Below, one piece after another: positions 45,136 to 46,302 of a DNA stretch of 46,302 nt. Positions within the stretch are counted from its first letter, which is position 1; every line of letters begins with the position of its first letter. This DNA comes from Rhizobium sp. (GTDB taxonomy: Bacteria > Pseudomonadota > Gammaproteobacteria > Burkholderiales > Thiobacillaceae): contig JAIBEL010000062.1 of the NCBI GenBank assembly GCA_019459285.1, forward strand, positions 1 through 46,302, written 5' to 3'. Below the pieces are notes generated by a model. The model ran no database searches and was not told the origin of the DNA. It worked only from the letters and a program-made list of their open reading frames with translations. The translations under genes were made by a program, and so were the position numbers.

Positions 45136-45612
45136 TTACTGCAGTTGGAAGGTCAGCGTCTGGATGTACTGCTTGCCGGCCTGCGGCTTGCCGGCGTTGC
45201 CGGTGGACAGCGGCACGCGCACTTCCGACGGGCTGTCGCGCATATCTTCAGCCGCAGCGTCAATGCGAATTTCGTAGCCCGCGTCAATCAGCGCAGCGGC
45301 CAGGTCGGCCGTAACCTTGAGCGTGCGCCCCGCACCCACGCTGGCGCCGGTCACGCCGGCGAGGCGTTTGGTGTCACCGCTTGAGAGGCGGTTCCAGTCG
45401 GACAGGTGCTTGTAGTACTTGGCCTTGCCGCCGGCCACCCACAGCGTGCGCACATAGGCTCCTTTGGCGTTGGTCAGGTATGCGGCCAGGTAGGCACCGT
45501 CGCCGCCGTAGTTCTTGAGTTGGGCGGTCAGCGTGAGCTGGCGGCTGTGCGCCAGGGCGGGAATGGTCAGCGCGCAGGCGGCGGCCACAGTGGTCAAAAG
45601 TAGTTTGGACAT
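45136..45612 (-). CDS. DUF2271 protein, predicted flavinylation target
   Basis: A 158-residue periplasmic protein: signal peptide to about 22 (ending ALAHS), then a DUF2271 domain with YLAAYLTNAKGAYVRTLWVAG and YYKHLSDWNRLS. The segment AGVTGASVGAGR (Thr87-Gly-Ala-Ser90) matches the [S/T]GA[S/T] motif that ApbE flavinylates, and an apbE gene lies in the same operon. DUF2271 has been reported among ApbE-associated extracytosolic redox proteins. It probably carries FMN on Ser90 and takes electrons from the PepSY flavoreductase encoded next to it (inference). Gap to the next gene upstream is 20 bases. Confidence 0.9.
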   Translation of the reverse strand: MSKLLLTTVAAACALTIPALAHSRQLTLTAQLKNYGGDGAYLAAYLTNAKGAYVRTLWVAGGKAKYYKHLSDWNRLSSGDTKRLAGVTGASVGAGRTLKVTADLAAALIDAGYEIRIDAAAEDMRDSPSEVRVPLSTGNAGKPQAGKQYIQTLTFQLQ

Positions 45613-45632
45613 GGTGATACTCCAGTGGGGGA

Positions 45633-46049
45633 TTAATCGATCTGGCCGCGCGGTGCGGTGCCAGGGGGGAATGGGGACGATGGTGCGGCGGCGCCGTCTG
45701 GTTGCGGCGCGGCGTGCTCACGGTCGCGCTCTCGTGAACGCTGGCGGTCCCCTTGCTTCATCTTCAATACCTTCAGGGTTTCCGGATCGATTTTGGCCTT
45801 GAAGATGCGGCCCTGTGAGTCTGTGCCGCGAATTTCGTAGCAGCCGTCGTCGATTTTCAGCCGCTGGATTTGCCAGCCCTGTCGGGCTGCCATCTGCCGC
45901 ACGGCCTCGCGTGACTGCCAGCGCTCTACCGGCGCATCGCAATCGTCATCGGCCAATGCGGGCAGGGCGGCCAGGCCCAGTGACAGGGCCAGCAAGCCAC
46001 GGCGCAGGGAGGGATGCATAACAAGCAATTTGCGGTGCTGGCGTTTCAT
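45633..46049 (-). CDS. Small periplasmic PepSY-domain protein
   Basis: A 138-residue exported protein. A signal peptide lies within residues 13-34 (RRGLLALSLGLAALPALA). The PepSY domain follows (about 40-95) with REAVRQMAARQGWQIQRLKIDDGCYEIRGTDSQGR and IDPETLKVLK; two cysteines (DDDCD, DDGCYE) may pair. The tail is low-complexity, rich in Arg, Pro and Ala. A GGGAG ribosome site precedes the ATG at 46049. It is the first gene of the operon PepSY-DUF2271-flavoreductase-apbE. Such proteins modulate or dock to redox partners; exact role unknown. Confidence 0.88.
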   Translation of the reverse strand: MKRQHRKLLVMHPSLRRGLLALSLGLAALPALADDDCDAPVERWQSREAVRQMAARQGWQIQRLKIDDGCYEIRGTDSQGRIFKAKIDPETLKVLKMKQGDRQRSRERDREHAAPQPDGAAAPSSPFPPGTAPRGQID

Positions 46050-46137
46050 GGAAAACTCCCTTTCAGTACATTAGTGCTTCTGTCAGCTTACGGGCACCAC
46101 GTCGAACTCACACAATAGGCCAGGAGCGGTAACAATT

Positions 46138-46161
46138 AAGGAGGTCCGCCCTACCTCCCTT
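46138..46161. promoter_or_regulatory. Inverted repeat upstream of the flavin operon
   Basis: AAGGAGGT-CCGCCCT-ACCTCCCTT is an imperfect hairpin with one bulge, about 90 bases upstream of the PepSY gene. It could be an operator or an RNA element; nothing specific is recognised. Confidence 0.3.
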
Positions 46162-46180
46162 AGCGGTCAACGTTTGACAT

Positions 46181-46275
<95 letters not shown>

Positions 46276-46302
46276 CGGTTCTGGGCCTGGTGGCCGGTGC
46301 TG

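Overview
The window looks like a stretch of betaproteobacterial chromosome, most likely from Nitrosomonadales/Thiobacillus-type relatives. The evidence is the high GC, the pcnB-folK-deoxynucleoside kinase-panB-panC-panD order, the aat-bpt pair, CcoI/CcoS, a PEP-CTERM protein, and many ATGA/TGATG stop-start overlaps. The genus is inference; no rRNA or tRNA gene is visible. The last ~120 bases are poly-G/poly-C and look like a damaged contig end.

Layout. 1-3.1 kb: hrcA-hemH (+), a small coiled-coil gene and yjdM/phnA, separated by two clear terminators. 3.4-7.9 kb: an orphan PEP-CTERM protein gene (+), facing a minus-strand run aat, bpt, a frameshifted lipoprotein metalloprotease, thyA, folA and a small unknown gene. 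8-14.4 kb (+): an OmpW-type porin, ccoI and ccoS for cbb3 oxidase assembly, a DsbA/FrnE-like oxidoreductase, a lipoprotein cyclophilin, and an ABC importer permease/ATPase pair without a binding protein. 14.4-19.1 kb (+): pcnB, folK, deoxynucleoside kinase and panBCD. 19.2-20.95 kb: an AT-richer island of integron gene cassettes on the minus strand, with two good attC sites and one doubtful one and no integrase in view. 21-34.3 kb (-): an eight-gene central-carbon/glycogen operon, pgi-glk-glgC-GH57-malQ-glgB-glgA-glgP. 34.8-41.5 kb (+): an exopolysaccharide operon of NAD-sugar epimerase, processive GT2, TPR/beta-barrel exporter, polysaccharide deacetylase and an unusual GH10 enzyme. 41.9-46 kb (-): an extracytoplasmic flavin/electron-transfer operon of PepSY protein, DUF2271 protein, PepSY-flavoreductase and ApbE.

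How parts work together. The most interesting regulatory point is the 425-bp gap between the glycogen operon and the exopolysaccharide operon. It carries two divergent sigma-54 (-24/-12) promoter matches, each with one mismatch to the consensus, one facing each operon. Glucose-phosphate flow into storage glycogen and into secreted polysaccharide may therefore share RpoN-dependent control. The exopolysaccharide operon resembles E. coli yaiP/yaiO and pgaABC in logic (synthase, TPR-barrel exporter, deacetylase), but adds a separate periplasmic GH10-fold protein whose active site has lost two family-typical residues.

A second theme is dispersed short GTGAGYGG/CCRCTCAC repeats arranged as imperfect inverted repeats. 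They supply the last codons and stop codons of ccoI and panC and lie directly upstream of promoter or start regions of hrcA, ccoS and panD. A separate REP-like palindrome does the same at the end of folK.
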